From: an uncultured Verrucomicrobium sp.
GTDB taxonomy: Bacteria > Verrucomicrobiota > Verrucomicrobiia > Methylacidiphilales > GAS474
Direction: 5' to 3'
DNA: 8,791 bases
Assembly (NCBI GenBank): GCA_903889845.1
Contig: CAISZB010000046.1
Span: 1-8,791, forward strand
Shown here: piece by piece, positions 1 to 7,390 of the stretch
Layout of the letters: every line of letters begins with the position of its first letter
Position numbering within the stretch: the first letter of the stretch is position 1
The notes under the pieces: generated by a model
What the model saw: the letters and a program-made list of their open reading frames with translations, nothing else
What the model was told of the DNA's origin: nothing
The model's database searches: none
Position numbers and translations under genes: made by a program

Positions 1-46
1 ACAAACGCGCGGTGGGCATGGAGCGGATACAGGGAAGCGAAGCGAT

Positions 47-72
47 TGTTCCCGGTCCCGAAGGGCGGAACA
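47..72 (-). other. weak imperfect hairpin downstream of the DUF1844 gene
   Basis: A 6-bp arm at 47-52 pairs perfectly with 67-72. Inside it, CCC and GGG can pair around a GAA loop, with an asymmetric internal loop between the two stems. It lies 23 bases past the DUF1844 stop codon in the direction of transcription. No T-tract follows it on the minus strand, so it is not a convincing intrinsic terminator, although it could stabilise the 3' end of the transcript. Nothing else is recognisable in positions 1-95. Confidence 0.25.
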
Positions 73-95
73 CTTCTTCAGTCCCTTCTTCCGCT

Positions 96-620
96 TCAAC
101 CGTAGCTCTTGAAGAATTTCTTCTTCGCGGCGGCGTCCTCGGCCTTTTCCACGGCGGGTGCAGGGGCCGGAGAGGGAGAGGGCTTCGGCGCGGAGGCGGC
201 GGGTTCCGGCTGGGCGGCGAGGAACGGGGGTGGCTCGTTTTCCGCGGCGGGCTCTTCTTCCCCGGGCAGCGGCTCTTCCCCTTCCATCTGCGCGTAGGGA
301 TCGCCGTACCCGGCGCCCTGGTTCGGCATCATGGAGGCGGGGGTGCCGCCGCTGGCCTCGACGAAGGCGAGGCGGACTTCGGTCAGGACCTTGGCGAGGA
401 GCTTTTCCTCCTGCGGGATCAGGTTCCCCTTCGTCTTCACCTGGAGGGCTTCGAGCTGGTCGATCAGCATCTTCGCCTCGGGCAACTGGGGCGGGAGGGC
501 GCGGCCCCGGGCGTCGGGAATCCGGCCCAGGAGGTAGAGGGCGTTCTGGGCCTGCATCATCACCATCTGGGCGAAGATCTGGGCCAGTTCCTGAGGGGAG
601 AGGGAGGGTTCGGTCGACAT
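96..620 (-). CDS. DUF1844 domain protein with acidic Pro/Ala-rich tail
   Basis: This encodes a 174-residue protein of unknown function. Residues 8-90 fit the DUF1844 family: a helix beginning LSPQELAQIFAQMV, an N-A-L-Y-L-L-G segment (26-32), then IDQLEALQVKTKGNL (53-67) and a helix EEKLLAKVLTEVRLAFVEA (71-89). The KTKGNL core followed by an L..VR..FV helix is the family hallmark. Residues 90-165 are low-complexity, rich in Pro, Ala, Glu and Gln and probably disordered. The protein ends in a short basic-aromatic patch, KKKFFKSYG. I see no signal peptide or membrane span, so it should be cytoplasmic. The gene starts 30 bases after the M16 peptidase stop, so the two are probably one transcript. 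The ATG start has no Shine-Dalgarno; the gap is almost pure pyrimidine. Domain assignment is firm, function unknown. Confidence 0.9.
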   Translation of the reverse strand: MSTEPSLSPQELAQIFAQMVMMQAQNALYLLGRIPDARGRALPPQLPEAKMLIDQLEALQVKTKGNLIPQEEKLLAKVLTEVRLAFVEASGGTPASMMPNQGAGYGDPYAQMEGEEPLPGEEEPAAENEPPPFLAAQPEPAASAPKPSPSPAPAPAVEKAEDAAAKKKFFKSYG

Positions 621-650
621 AGGGGAAAGGGGGTTGGGCGAGGGGGAAGG
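621..650 (-). promoter_or_regulatory. pyrimidine-only leader before the DUF1844 start (no Shine-Dalgarno)
   Basis: Read on the minus strand, 27 of the 30 bases between the M16 stop and the DUF1844 ATG are C or T, and no purine-rich ribosome-binding site is present. Initiation here must rely on something other than anti-SD pairing: coupling to the upstream stop, binding of ribosomal protein S1 to a pyrimidine tract, or an unstructured start. The composition is directly visible; the mechanism is inference. Confidence 0.4.
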
Positions 651-3245
651 TTACTCCGGCCCCACGGAGGCGACAACATATTCCTGGCGGTCCAGGTAGC
701 GGGCGACGACGGCGTTCAACTCGTCGAGGGAGAGGGCGGCGACCCGCTTGCGGCGCGTCTCGGCCCAGTCGTGGCCGAGGCCGAGGTAGGCGTCGAGGGC
801 GGAGGCCGCGGCGACGCCGCCGGGGTTCTGCGACTCGATCTTCTCCTCGCTGATCATCTTCGCGCGGGCGCGCTCGAATTCCTCCGGGGTGAGGCCGTCC
901 TTCGCCATCTTCGCGATCTCGTCGAGCATCGCGGCCTCGACGGCCAGGCGCTTTTTCGGGTCGGTCCCGGCGTAGAAGCAGAAGTAGCCGGCATCGGCGC
1001 CCAGGAAGCGGGTGGCGCTGACGAAGTAGGCGAGGCCCATCTGTTCCCGAATCCGGACGAAGAGCCGGGTGCCGAGGTCGGAAAGGGCCTCCGCCAGGAC
1101 GGCGAGGGGGACCTGATCGGGATGGACGATGGGGACGGTGGGGAAGGCGATCTGAAGGACGGCCTGCTCCTTCGGCATCGAGCGCTCGACCCGGACGGGG
1201 CCTGTCAGCGCAGGGAGGGGAGTGGAATGGGGCGCCGGGAGGGCGGTACCGAAGGAAGAAAGGCACTTGAAGACCTCGTCCCGCCACAGCTCCGGTGCGA
1301 CGGGCCCCGCCGAGGCGAGGACGAGGCGCTGCTGGCGGAAGGCGCGGAAGGCGGCGTCGATGTCGGCGAGGCCGATGGCGGCGACGGTCTCGGCGGTGCC
1401 GAGGAGGTTCCGGGCGTAGGGGTGGCCGGGATAGAGGGTCTGGCGGACCAGGTCGCGGGCCAGGGCCATCGGCTGGTCCTGGTCGAGGGCGATCGCGGCG
1501 AGGTGCTTCCGCTTCTCGGTCTCCAGCTCCTTTTCATCGACCTGCGCCTCGGCGAGGACGTCGAGGAAGAGGTCGAGGCCGCGCTGCCAGTCCTGGGAGA
1601 GGAGTTCCAGGTGGAGGCTGGCGCTGTTGTTGCCGGAGTCGGAGGCGAGGAGGCCGCCCAGGCGCTCGATCTCCGCGGCGAGGGCCTTCGCGCTCCGCCG
1701 CTTCGTCCCCTTCATCATCAGCTGGCTGGCGAGGCGGCAGAGGCCGGTCTTGCCGGGAGGCTCCGCGAGGAGGCCGCCGGGGAGGATGGCGCGGAGGGTG
1801 AAGAGGGGGAGGCGGTCGTTCCGCAGGTGGTAGGCCCGGATCGGGGCGAGGGCGGGGAGCGGCTCCGGGATCGGAAGGACGGAGGGGACAACGGTGGAGG
1901 ACGCGGCGGCGGGGGCCGGGATCGAGGAGGCGGGGACCAGCTCGATGACCGACTCGGTCTCCGGGCGGAGGTGGGCCAGGAGGGCGCGGTCGGCGTCGGC
2001 GAGGGTGACGTTCTGGAGCCGGGCCAGGAACGTCTGGTGGAAGCGGGGATCGCGTGCGGCCAGCCAGCCGCCGCCGATGAGGGAGGCCTTCCCCGACATC
2101 GTCTTCAACTGGTGGATCTGGTGGGTGAGGCAGAGGCGCTTCGCCCGTTCCAGGTCGGCCTCGGTCCGCTGGGCGGGGAAGCGGTGCAGTTCCTCGCGGA
2201 GGCGCTCCACGAGGCGGGGCAGGTTCTCCGGGCTGCAGCGGGCGTCGAGGCCGAAGAGGCCGATCTTGCCCGGGGCGTAGACGAAGGAGTCGACCTCCTC
2301 GGCAAGGCCCTCTTCCTCGACGATCGTGTGCCAGAGGAGGGAGGCCCGGCCGCCGCCCAGCATCGTCGAGACGATCTGGAGGGCGGGCAGGTCGGGATGG
2401 TGGAGGCCGGGGGCCGGATGGAGCAGGGCGACGCGGGCGACTTCCGTGGGGAAGGCGCGCCGGGCGGAGCGGGGGGAGAGCTGCGGGGGCTCCTCGGCGA
2501 CGGGGACATCGGGGAGGAAGCGGCGCGGCTCGTGCGCCCAGAGGCGGGCGGCCTCGGCGGCGAGGGCGACGGGATCGACGGCCCCGCAGACGACGAGGGT
2601 CAAATTTTGCGGCGCGTACCGTTCCCGGTAGTAGGCGTGGACGTCGTCGCGGGTCAGCCGGTTGAAGAGGTCGAGGTGGCCGATGACGGGCTGCCGGTAG
2701 GGATGGGCCGAGTAGACGGTCCGGAAGGCGAGCTTCGTGAGGACGGAGTCGGGGTTGTCGTCCCCCATCGCGAATTCCCGGCGGATGACTTCCTTCTCCG
2801 GCTCGAATTCCTCCGCAGGGAGGAGGGAGTTCTGGACGGCGTCGGTGAGGATGGCCAGGGCGGCTTTCCAGTTCTCCGCAGGGAGGTCGATGTGGTAGAC
2901 GGTCCGCTCGAAGGAGGTGTAGGCGTTGAGGTGGCCGCCGAGGTCCTGGACCTCCTGCGCCATCGCCGAGTTGCCCCGCGTCGGCGTCCCCTTGAAGAGG
3001 AGGTGCTCCAGCAGGTGGGAGAGCCCGGCCCCGAGCCACTTCCCCTCGTGGATGCTGCCGGTGCCGCACCAGTATTGGATGGAGACGACGGGGGCGGTGT
3101 CGTCCTGCGCGGCGAAGAGCTGGAGGCCGTTCGGCAGCTCCTCCGAGAGGATTTCCGGAAACAGGGCGGAGCCGGAAAGGGCGGCGTCGGCGGAGAGGCC
3201 GGAGATCGGGTCGGTTCCGGTGGTGAAGGCGATGGACGTGGGCAT
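651..3245 (-). CDS. M16 family zinc metallopeptidase, two fused domains
   Basis: This encodes an inverzincin-type peptidase of 864 residues, counted from ATG 3245. The N-terminal half carries the inverted zinc motif HLLEH (77-81), with H77 and H81 as ligands and E80 as the general base. E157 lies 76 residues further on, which matches the family spacing for the third ligand. A Pro/Ala/Ser-rich linker (about 438-468) joins a second M16 domain. That domain has lost HxxEH (LCRLASQLM, 502-510) but keeps the substrate-binding Arg/Tyr segment RIREQMGLAYF (731-741). This is the usual split of an active N-half and an inactive C-half in one chain. I see no signal peptide or membrane span, so a cytoplasmic location is inferred; the substrate is unknown. 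The start is uncertain: the frame is open to ATG 3284 and TTG 3293. I prefer 3245 because a promoter-like pair overlaps the upstream candidates. No start has a Shine-Dalgarno. The DUF1844 gene follows after 30 bases. Confidence 0.93.
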   Translation of the reverse strand: MPTSIAFTTGTDPISGLSADAALSGSALFPEILSEELPNGLQLFAAQDDTAPVVSIQYWCGTGSIHEGKWLGAGLSHLLEHLLFKGTPTRGNSAMAQEVQDLGGHLNAYTSFERTVYHIDLPAENWKAALAILTDAVQNSLLPAEEFEPEKEVIRREFAMGDDNPDSVLTKLAFRTVYSAHPYRQPVIGHLDLFNRLTRDDVHAYYRERYAPQNLTLVVCGAVDPVALAAEAARLWAHEPRRFLPDVPVAEEPPQLSPRSARRAFPTEVARVALLHPAPGLHHPDLPALQIVSTMLGGGRASLLWHTIVEEEGLAEEVDSFVYAPGKIGLFGLDARCSPENLPRLVERLREELHRFPAQRTEADLERAKRLCLTHQIHQLKTMSGKASLIGGGWLAARDPRFHQTFLARLQNVTLADADRALLAHLRPETESVIELVPASSIPAPAAASSTVVPSVLPIPEPLPALAPIRAYHLRNDRLPLFTLRAILPGGLLAEPPGKTGLCRLASQLMMKGTKRRSAKALAAEIERLGGLLASDSGNNSASLHLELLSQDWQRGLDLFLDVLAEAQVDEKELETEKRKHLAAIALDQDQPMALARDLVRQTLYPGHPYARNLLGTAETVAAIGLADIDAAFRAFRQQRLVLASAGPVAPELWRDEVFKCLSSFGTALPAPHSTPLPALTGPVRVERSMPKEQAVLQIAFPTVPIVHPDQVPLAVLAEALSDLGTRLFVRIREQMGLAYFVSATRFLGADAGYFCFYAGTDPKKRLAVEAAMLDEIAKMAKDGLTPEEFERARAKMISEEKIESQNPGGVAAASALDAYLGLGHDWAETRRKRVAALSLDELNAVVARYLDRQEYVVASVGPE

Positions 3246-3264
3246 GGCGGGATCGGGGTCCGTC

Positions 3265-3293
3265 AAGATACGCCTGGGCGGCATCGGAAACAA
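3265..3293 (-). promoter_or_regulatory. candidate sigma70-type promoter for the M16 gene
   Basis: On the minus strand, TTGTTT (3293-3288) and TATCTT (3270-3265) are separated by exactly 17 bases and match the -35 and -10 consensus at 3/6 and 4/6 positions. Transcription would start near 3258, leaving a leader of only about 13 bases before ATG 3245, and ATG 3284 would lie within the promoter spacer. Motifs this weak arise by chance, so this is a suggestion supported mainly by the spacing. Confidence 0.3.
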
Positions 3294-3353
3294 GCCCGAT
3301 GCGGGGGCGACGCGGAGTTGTTACTCCGGACGGACGAGGGGGGCGGGAACGGA

Positions 3354-3857
3354 CTAGAGTCCCTGGCTCTCGGGCTTCTGAACCTTCGGCTTGGTCTTCC
3401 GGGGGAGCTTCGAGCGGGGGGAGGAGGCCTCGCCTTCGGCGGCGGAGGCGGCATCTTCCGGGCCGTGCGGGCGGAAGGGCTTCACGAAGGCCTCATGGAA
3501 GCTGAAGCCGTTCTTGAAATCGCTGAGGGAATCGCTGTCGGTCTTGCCCAGGACGCCGTACTTCACGAGGTTGAAGACGATGTCGCCGAAGTCCTCGCAC
3601 TTCTTGATGCCCCACTCGTTGAGGACGGTCTTGCTCATCGGGCCGAACTCGCGCAGGGCGTAGTCCCGGATGCCGTGGAGGAGTTCCTGGCCGCTGACAT
3701 GGCCTTTGAGGGAGGGGCCGCCCCCACCGGAGTTGCGGCGGAGGTGCTTCAGGGTGTAATCGAGGCCTTCGCGGATGAAGGTGTAGCTTTCGACGGTGTA
3801 GCGCGGATCGGCCTGGAAGATTTCCTGGACCACTTCGGAGAAATCGCGCTTCGGCAT
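3354..3857 (-). CDS. Minf_1886-family protein (Verrucomicrobia/Planctomycetes-specific)
   Basis: This encodes a 167-residue protein of unknown function. I recognise the Minf_1886 family from several landmarks. These are F..VV..I...DPRY...SY.FIREGLDYTL (6-36), HVSGQELLHGIRDYALREFG (53-72), VLNEWGIKKCEDFGDIVFNLV (78-98), and LSDFKNGFSFHEAF (111-124). The HVSGQELL.GIR..AL..FG and WG....DFG.IVF segments are the strongest. Local oddities are a glycine-rich loop at 42-51 (SGGGG) and a basic, proline-containing tail after residue 130, probably disordered. I see no signal peptide, membrane span or obvious catalytic motif. It starts 5 bases after the stop of the small membrane-protein gene and has no Shine-Dalgarno, which suggests translational coupling. 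Family membership is from memory and fairly sure; no function should be inferred. Confidence 0.85.
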   Translation of the reverse strand: MPKRDFSEVVQEIFQADPRYTVESYTFIREGLDYTLKHLRRNSGGGGPSLKGHVSGQELLHGIRDYALREFGPMSKTVLNEWGIKKCEDFGDIVFNLVKYGVLGKTDSDSLSDFKNGFSFHEAFVKPFRPHGPEDAASAAEGEASSPRSKLPRKTKPKVQKPESQGL

Positions 3858-3862
3858 AGCTT

Positions 3863-4039
3863 TTATTTGGGAGCTTCGGACTCGTTTACGTTGATACCGT
3901 TCGTGTTAGGCTCTGGGGGCGCCGTTTTGCCGTGTCCCCGTACTGCATGAACGATGCCACCCAATAGGAGGAGCGCAAGGAGAAAGAGGAGGAACCCCTG
4001 CTCCCGGCGGGTGATCCAGGGATCAAAGGGGAGCCGCAT
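3863..4039 (-). CDS. small single-span membrane protein, 58 residues
   Basis: I do not recognise this family. The predicted protein begins MRLPFDPWITRREQ, has one strongly hydrophobic segment GFLLFLLALLLLGGIVHAV (15-33), then a short polar tail rich in Pro, Asn and Glu. The N-terminus carries Arg-Arg before the span and Arg/His/Lys after it, so topology is ambiguous. The W.TRREQ + hydrophobic helix + Gly pattern loosely resembles the N-terminal anchor of ComEA-like proteins, but no helix-hairpin-helix DNA-binding part follows. Support for a real gene is a GGAGG site 10 bases before the ATG, a snug fit between leuS (29 bases upstream) and the Minf_1886 gene (5 bases downstream), and a coherent hydrophobic profile. 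Its reading frame also differs from that of the neighbouring genes, so it is not a continuation of either. Confidence 0.65.
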   Translation of the reverse strand: MRLPFDPWITRREQGFLLFLLALLLLGGIVHAVRGHGKTAPPEPNTNGINVNESEAPK

Positions 4040-4049
4040 AAGGGATTCG

Positions 4050-4054
4050 CCTCC
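4050..4054 (-). promoter_or_regulatory. Shine-Dalgarno site of the small membrane-protein gene
   Basis: GGAGG on the minus strand lies 10 bases upstream of ATG 4039. It is the only clear canonical Shine-Dalgarno in the window. It fixes the start of the small gene and is the main evidence, besides the hydrophobic span, that the gene is translated. Confidence 0.55.
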
Positions 4055-4068
4055 AACGACAAGAACGC

Positions 4069-6702
4069 CTATTTGACGACAAAATTGATGAGCTTTTTCG
4101 GAACGAAGACGACCTTCACCGTCTCCTTCCCCTCGACCCACGGGCGGACGCTTTCCTCGGCGCGGGCGGCGGCCTCGACGGCTTCCTTTCCGGCGTCGAT
4201 GGCGACGCGGACTTTGCCCCGGAGTTTGCCGCCGACCTGGACGACGACTTCGGCCTCGGTCTGTTCCAGATAGCGGGCCTCGGCGGTCGGCCAGGGGGCG
4301 CGGGCGAGGGATTCCGGGTGGCCGAGGCGCTGCCACAGTTCTTCCGCCGTGTGGGGCGCGAAGGGGGCCAGGAGGAGAATCAGCGGCTCGACGATGGTGC
4401 GGGGGCGCTCCTCTTCCTTCGTCAGGTCGTTGACGAGGATCATCATCTGGGAGATGGCGGTGTTGAACTGGAGCCGCTCGACGTCGTCGGTGACTTTCTT
4501 GATCGTCTCGTGGAGGCGGCGCTGGAGGGCCTCGGAGGGGGCGACGTCGGTCAGCTTCGTGCTGGGGACCCACTCGCCTTCCTGGTTCTCCTCCGCGACG
4601 AGGCGCCAGACGCGGCCCAGGAAGCGGTAGAGGCCCTCGACGCCCTGCGTCGACCACGGCTTCATCTGCTCCAGCGGTCCCATGAACATCTCGAAGAGGC
4701 GGACGGCGTCGGCGCCGTACTCGCCGACGATCTCGTCGGGGTTCACGACGTTGCCGATCGACTTCGACATCTTCTGGTTGTCCTCGCCCAGGATGAGGCC
4801 CTGGTTGACGAGCTTGTGGAACGGTTCCGGCGTGGTGACCACGCCGATGTCGAAGAGGACCTTGTGCCAGAAGCGGGCGTAGAGGAGGTGGAGGACGGCG
4901 TGTTCCGCCCCGCCGACGTAGAGGTCGACCCCTTTTTCGCCCATCCAGTATTTCTCGGCCTCGGCGCCGACGGGCGCGCCGTCGTTGCCGGGATCGCAGA
5001 AGCGGAGGTAGTACCAGCAGGACCCGGCCCACTGGGGCATCGTGTTCGTCTCCCGGACGGAGCCGTCGGGCAAATGGAGCCAGTCCTTGGCCTTTGTGAG
5101 GGGGGCGAGGCCCTCGGGGCTCGGCTTGAAGTCGTCGAGTTCCGGGGGGAGGAGGGGAAGGGCGTCCTCGTCGAGGGGGGCGTGGAAGCCGTCCTTCCAC
5201 GTGATCGGGAACGGTTCCCCCCAGTAGCGTTGGCGGGAGAAGAGCCAGTCGCGGAGCTTATACTGGGTCCGGCCCGTGCCGTGGCCGTTGGCTTCCAGCC
5301 AGGCGATCATCTTCCGCTTCGCCGACTCGGTCGGGAGGCCGTCGAGGAACTCGGAGTGGATGGCGAGGCCCTCGCCGGTGTAGCAGGCGCCGGGCTCCAG
5401 GGGTTCCGGGGAGCGGACGACCTTCACGTTCGGGAGGCGGAAGCGGCGGGCGAATTCGTGGTCCCGCTCGTCGTGGGCGGGGACGGCCATGATCGCGCCG
5501 GTGCCGTAGCTGGCCAGGACGTAGTCGGCGATCCAGACGGGGACGGGCTGTCCGGTCGCGGGGTGGAGGGCGTAGCCGCCGGTGAAGACGCCGGTCTTTT
5601 CCTTGGCCAGGTCGGTCCGCTCCAGGTCGCTCTTCGCGGCGACCTGGCGGCGGTACGCCTCGACGGCGGCGCGATGATCGGGGGTGACGAGGGAATCGAC
5701 GAGGGGGTGCTCCGGCGCGAGGACGAGGTAGGTGGACCCGAAGAGGGTGTCGGGCCGGGTGGTGAAGACCCGGATCTCCCCGCCGCAGTCGGAGGGGGCG
5801 GCGGAGGTCGGGGCCACGGCGTCCCGCTTGACGAGGATGGGGCGGCCATCGGGGCCGATCTCGAACTTGATGTTGAGGCGCGCGGCGGTGCCGTGCTCGG
5901 GGAGGCCGGGGAGCTTCGCCGCGTCGGGGGCGGCGGCAGGCGGGGCGGTCTTGGAAACCTTGGCGATCTTGAAAACGATCTCGGCCCCCTCGCTGCGGCC
6001 GATCCAGTTCCGCTGCATCTCCTTCAGCGACTCGGGCCAGTCGAGGCCGTCGAGGTCGGCCAGCAGGCGGTCGGCGTAGGCCGTGATTTTGAGCATCCAC
6101 TGGCGGAGCGGGCGGCGCTCGACGGGGTAGTTGCCGCGCTCGGAGCGGGGCCCCTCGGGGGTCTGGAGGATTTCCTCGTTGGCGAGGACGGTGCCCAGTT
6201 CCGGGCAGTACCAGACGGGGGCCTCGGAGACGTAGGCGAGGCCCTTTTTATAAAGCTGGAGGAAGATCCACTGGGTCCACTTGAAGTAGCGCGGATCGGT
6301 CGTGTCGATCTCCCGGCTCCAGTCGTAGGAGAAGCCCATCGCCTTGATCTGGCGGATGAAGTTGGCGATGTTTTTCTTCGTCGTCTCGCGGGGATGGGTC
6401 CCGGTCTGGATCGCGTGCTGTTCCGCAGGGAGGCCGAAGGCGTCCCAGCCCATGGGGTGGAGGACGTTGAAGCCCTGCATCCGCTTCGCCCGGGCGACGA
6501 TGTCGGTTGCCGTGTAACCTTCCAGGTGGCCGACATGGAGACCGGCCCCGGAGGGGTAGGGGAACATGTCGAGGACGTAGTACTTCGGGAGGTCGGCCCC
6601 TGCCTCGCCGGGATTGGCCGAATGGAACGACTGGTTTTCCTCCCAGAAGCGCTGCCATTTGGGCTCGAATTCGGAAAAGGGGTACTGTTTGCGGACTTGC
6701 AT
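4069..6702 (-). CDS. leuS: leucyl-tRNA synthetase
   Basis: LeuRS (877 residues) attaches leucine to tRNA-Leu in the cytoplasm and hydrolyses mischarged tRNA. The class I signatures are HVGH (56-59, in [16 protein letters not shown]) and KMSKS (644-648). The CP1 editing domain is marked by TTRPDT (314-319) and by AHDERD (409-414), which contains the conserved editing Asp. A Rossmann-type core surrounds it. An anticodon-binding helical domain (about 690-800) precedes the C-terminal domain [11 protein letters not shown] (821-831) ending [12 protein letters not shown]. The bacterial zinc-knuckle cysteines after WYCP (164-167) are absent, as in many bacterial LeuRSs. Unusual is an extra Pro/Ala-rich stretch of roughly 57 residues between [11 protein letters not shown] and TTRPDT. 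ATG 6702 begins the typical N-terminal [15 protein letters not shown] segment. There is no Shine-Dalgarno. rdgB starts divergently 28 bases away; the small membrane-protein gene follows 29 bases after the stop. Confidence 0.99.
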   Translation of the reverse strand: MQVRKQYPFSEFEPKWQRFWEENQSFHSANPGEAGADLPKYYVLDMFPYPSGAGLHVGHLEGYTATDIVARAKRMQGFNVLHPMGWDAFGLPAEQHAIQTGTHPRETTKKNIANFIRQIKAMGFSYDWSREIDTTDPRYFKWTQWIFLQLYKKGLAYVSEAPVWYCPELGTVLANEEILQTPEGPRSERGNYPVERRPLRQWMLKITAYADRLLADLDGLDWPESLKEMQRNWIGRSEGAEIVFKIAKVSKTAPPAAAPDAAKLPGLPEHGTAARLNIKFEIGPDGRPILVKRDAVAPTSAAPSDCGGEIRVFTTRPDTLFGSTYLVLAPEHPLVDSLVTPDHRAAVEAYRRQVAAKSDLERTDLAKEKTGVFTGGYALHPATGQPVPVWIADYVLASYGTGAIMAVPAHDERDHEFARRFRLPNVKVVRSPEPLEPGACYTGEGLAIHSEFLDGLPTESAKRKMIAWLEANGHGTGRTQYKLRDWLFSRQRYWGEPFPITWKDGFHAPLDEDALPLLPPELDDFKPSPEGLAPLTKAKDWLHLPDGSVRETNTMPQWAGSCWYYLRFCDPGNDGAPVGAEAEKYWMGEKGVDLYVGGAEHAVLHLLYARFWHKVLFDIGVVTTPEPFHKLVNQGLILGEDNQKMSKSIGNVVNPDEIVGEYGADAVRLFEMFMGPLEQMKPWSTQGVEGLYRFLGRVWRLVAEENQEGEWVPSTKLTDVAPSEALQRRLHETIKKVTDDVERLQFNTAISQMMILVNDLTKEEERPRTIVEPLILLLAPFAPHTAEELWQRLGHPESLARAPWPTAEARYLEQTEAEVVVQVGGKLRGKVRVAIDAGKEAVEAAARAEESVRPWVEGKETVKVVFVPKKLINFVVK

Positions 6703-6730
6703 TGGGAGACTACCGGGTTATCAGGAATGG

Positions 6731-7384
6731 ATGCCGCTTCAATCTAAAACGCCGCCGCTGCTCCTCGTCGCCACGAAAAACGCCGGGAAGGCGCGGGAAT
6801 TTGCCGAACTCCTTGGGAAAGAATGGCGAGTAGAAACACTTAGGGATCACCCTGGTCTCGTCGAAGGAGTCGAAGATGGAGCGACCTTCGAGGCCAATGC
6901 GGCCAAAAAAGCGCTCGCGATCGGGCGGCAAGTGGGGGGGGAGATTTTGGTTTTGGCCGATGATTCGGGCCTGGAGGTCGATGCCCTTCAGGGGGCGCCC
7001 GGTGTCTACTCCGCGCGGTATGCGGGGGAGAGTGATCCGAAGCTGCGGGACGCGAGGAACAATGAGAAGCTTTTGAGGGAATTGGCGGCGCTGAAGGCCT
7101 TTCCGTTGGAGCAGCGCGGGGCGCAGTTCCGGTGCTCGCTTTGCCTCGTCCGGGGGGAGGAAGTCCTCGCGACGTCCGACGGGATTTGCCGGGGGGCGCT
7201 CCTCGACGCGCCGCGCGGGGGCGATGGGTTTGGCTACGATCCGCTTTTCGTTCCGGTGATCGAGGGGGGGGCGCTCGCAGCGAAGACTTTCGCCGAGATG
7301 GATTCGGACGCGAAGCATGCCCTGAGCCATCGCGGGAAGGCGATGGCGATCATGGCGGGGAAGATTCGGGGGATGGCGGGCTAA
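6731..7384 (+). CDS. rdgB: RdgB/HAM1 non-canonical purine NTP pyrophosphatase
   Basis: This 217-residue house-cleaning enzyme hydrolyses dITP/ITP and (d)XTP to the monophosphate plus pyrophosphate, which keeps deaminated purines out of DNA and RNA. All family motifs are present: ATKNAGKAREF (14-24, phosphate/NTP site), EDGATFEANAAKKA (48-61), ADDSGLEVDAL.GAPGVYSARYAG (76-99, with the catalytic acidic pair D77-D78), GDGFGYDPLF (164-173) and TFAEM followed by SHRGKA (186-204). Length is only slightly above the usual 195-205. ATG 6731 is the only plausible start: the frame is open further upstream but would run into leuS on the other strand. A weak AGGA lies 4 bases before the ATG. Two runs of eight G (6934-6941 and 7264-7271) occur within the frame. 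It converges on trxB across a palindromic repeat. It is probably monocistronic. Confidence 0.96.
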   Translation: MPLQSKTPPLLLVATKNAGKAREFAELLGKEWRVETLRDHPGLVEGVEDGATFEANAAKKALAIGRQVGGEILVLADDSGLEVDALQGAPGVYSARYAGESDPKLRDARNNEKLLRELAALKAFPLEQRGAQFRCSLCLVRGEEVLATSDGICRGALLDAPRGGDGFGYDPLFVPVIEGGALAAKTFAEMDSDAKHALSHRGKAMAIMAGKIRGMAG

Positions 7385-7390
7385 GACGTG

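Noticed and set aside
1..19. Possible start of another minus-strand gene (ATG at 19, reading MPTARL)
   Set aside because: Only six codons are visible before the window edge and there is no Shine-Dalgarno, so a real downstream gene cannot be told from chance.
3313..3328. A 6-bp hairpin (CGGAGT-TGTT-ACTCCG) between the Minf_1886 and M16 genes
   Set aside because: The stem is short and no T-run follows on the minus strand, so I do not call it a terminator. The shared CCGGAGTAAC here and at the M16 stop looks coincidental.
12..3950. A 1312-codon open frame on the plus strand across three minus-strand genes
   Set aside because: Its codons are exact reverse complements of the sense codons of the DUF1844, M16 and Minf_1886 genes, which share one frame. 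It stays open only because TTA, CTA and TCA are avoided in this GC-rich genome. The translation is Gly/Arg/Glu/Leu-rich with no domain, while the minus strand carries clear conserved motifs.
2811..6431. Repeated CTGCGGA words at several places in M16 and leuS
   Set aside because: They encode the common Leu-Pro-Ala-Glu tetrapeptide with preferred codons and have no regular spacing or orientation.
4318..6747. An 809-codon plus-strand open frame antisense to leuS
   Set aside because: Same effect: it lies in the codon-aligned antisense frame of leuS, has low-complexity Gly/Val/Asp/Glu-rich composition, and no recognisable domain.
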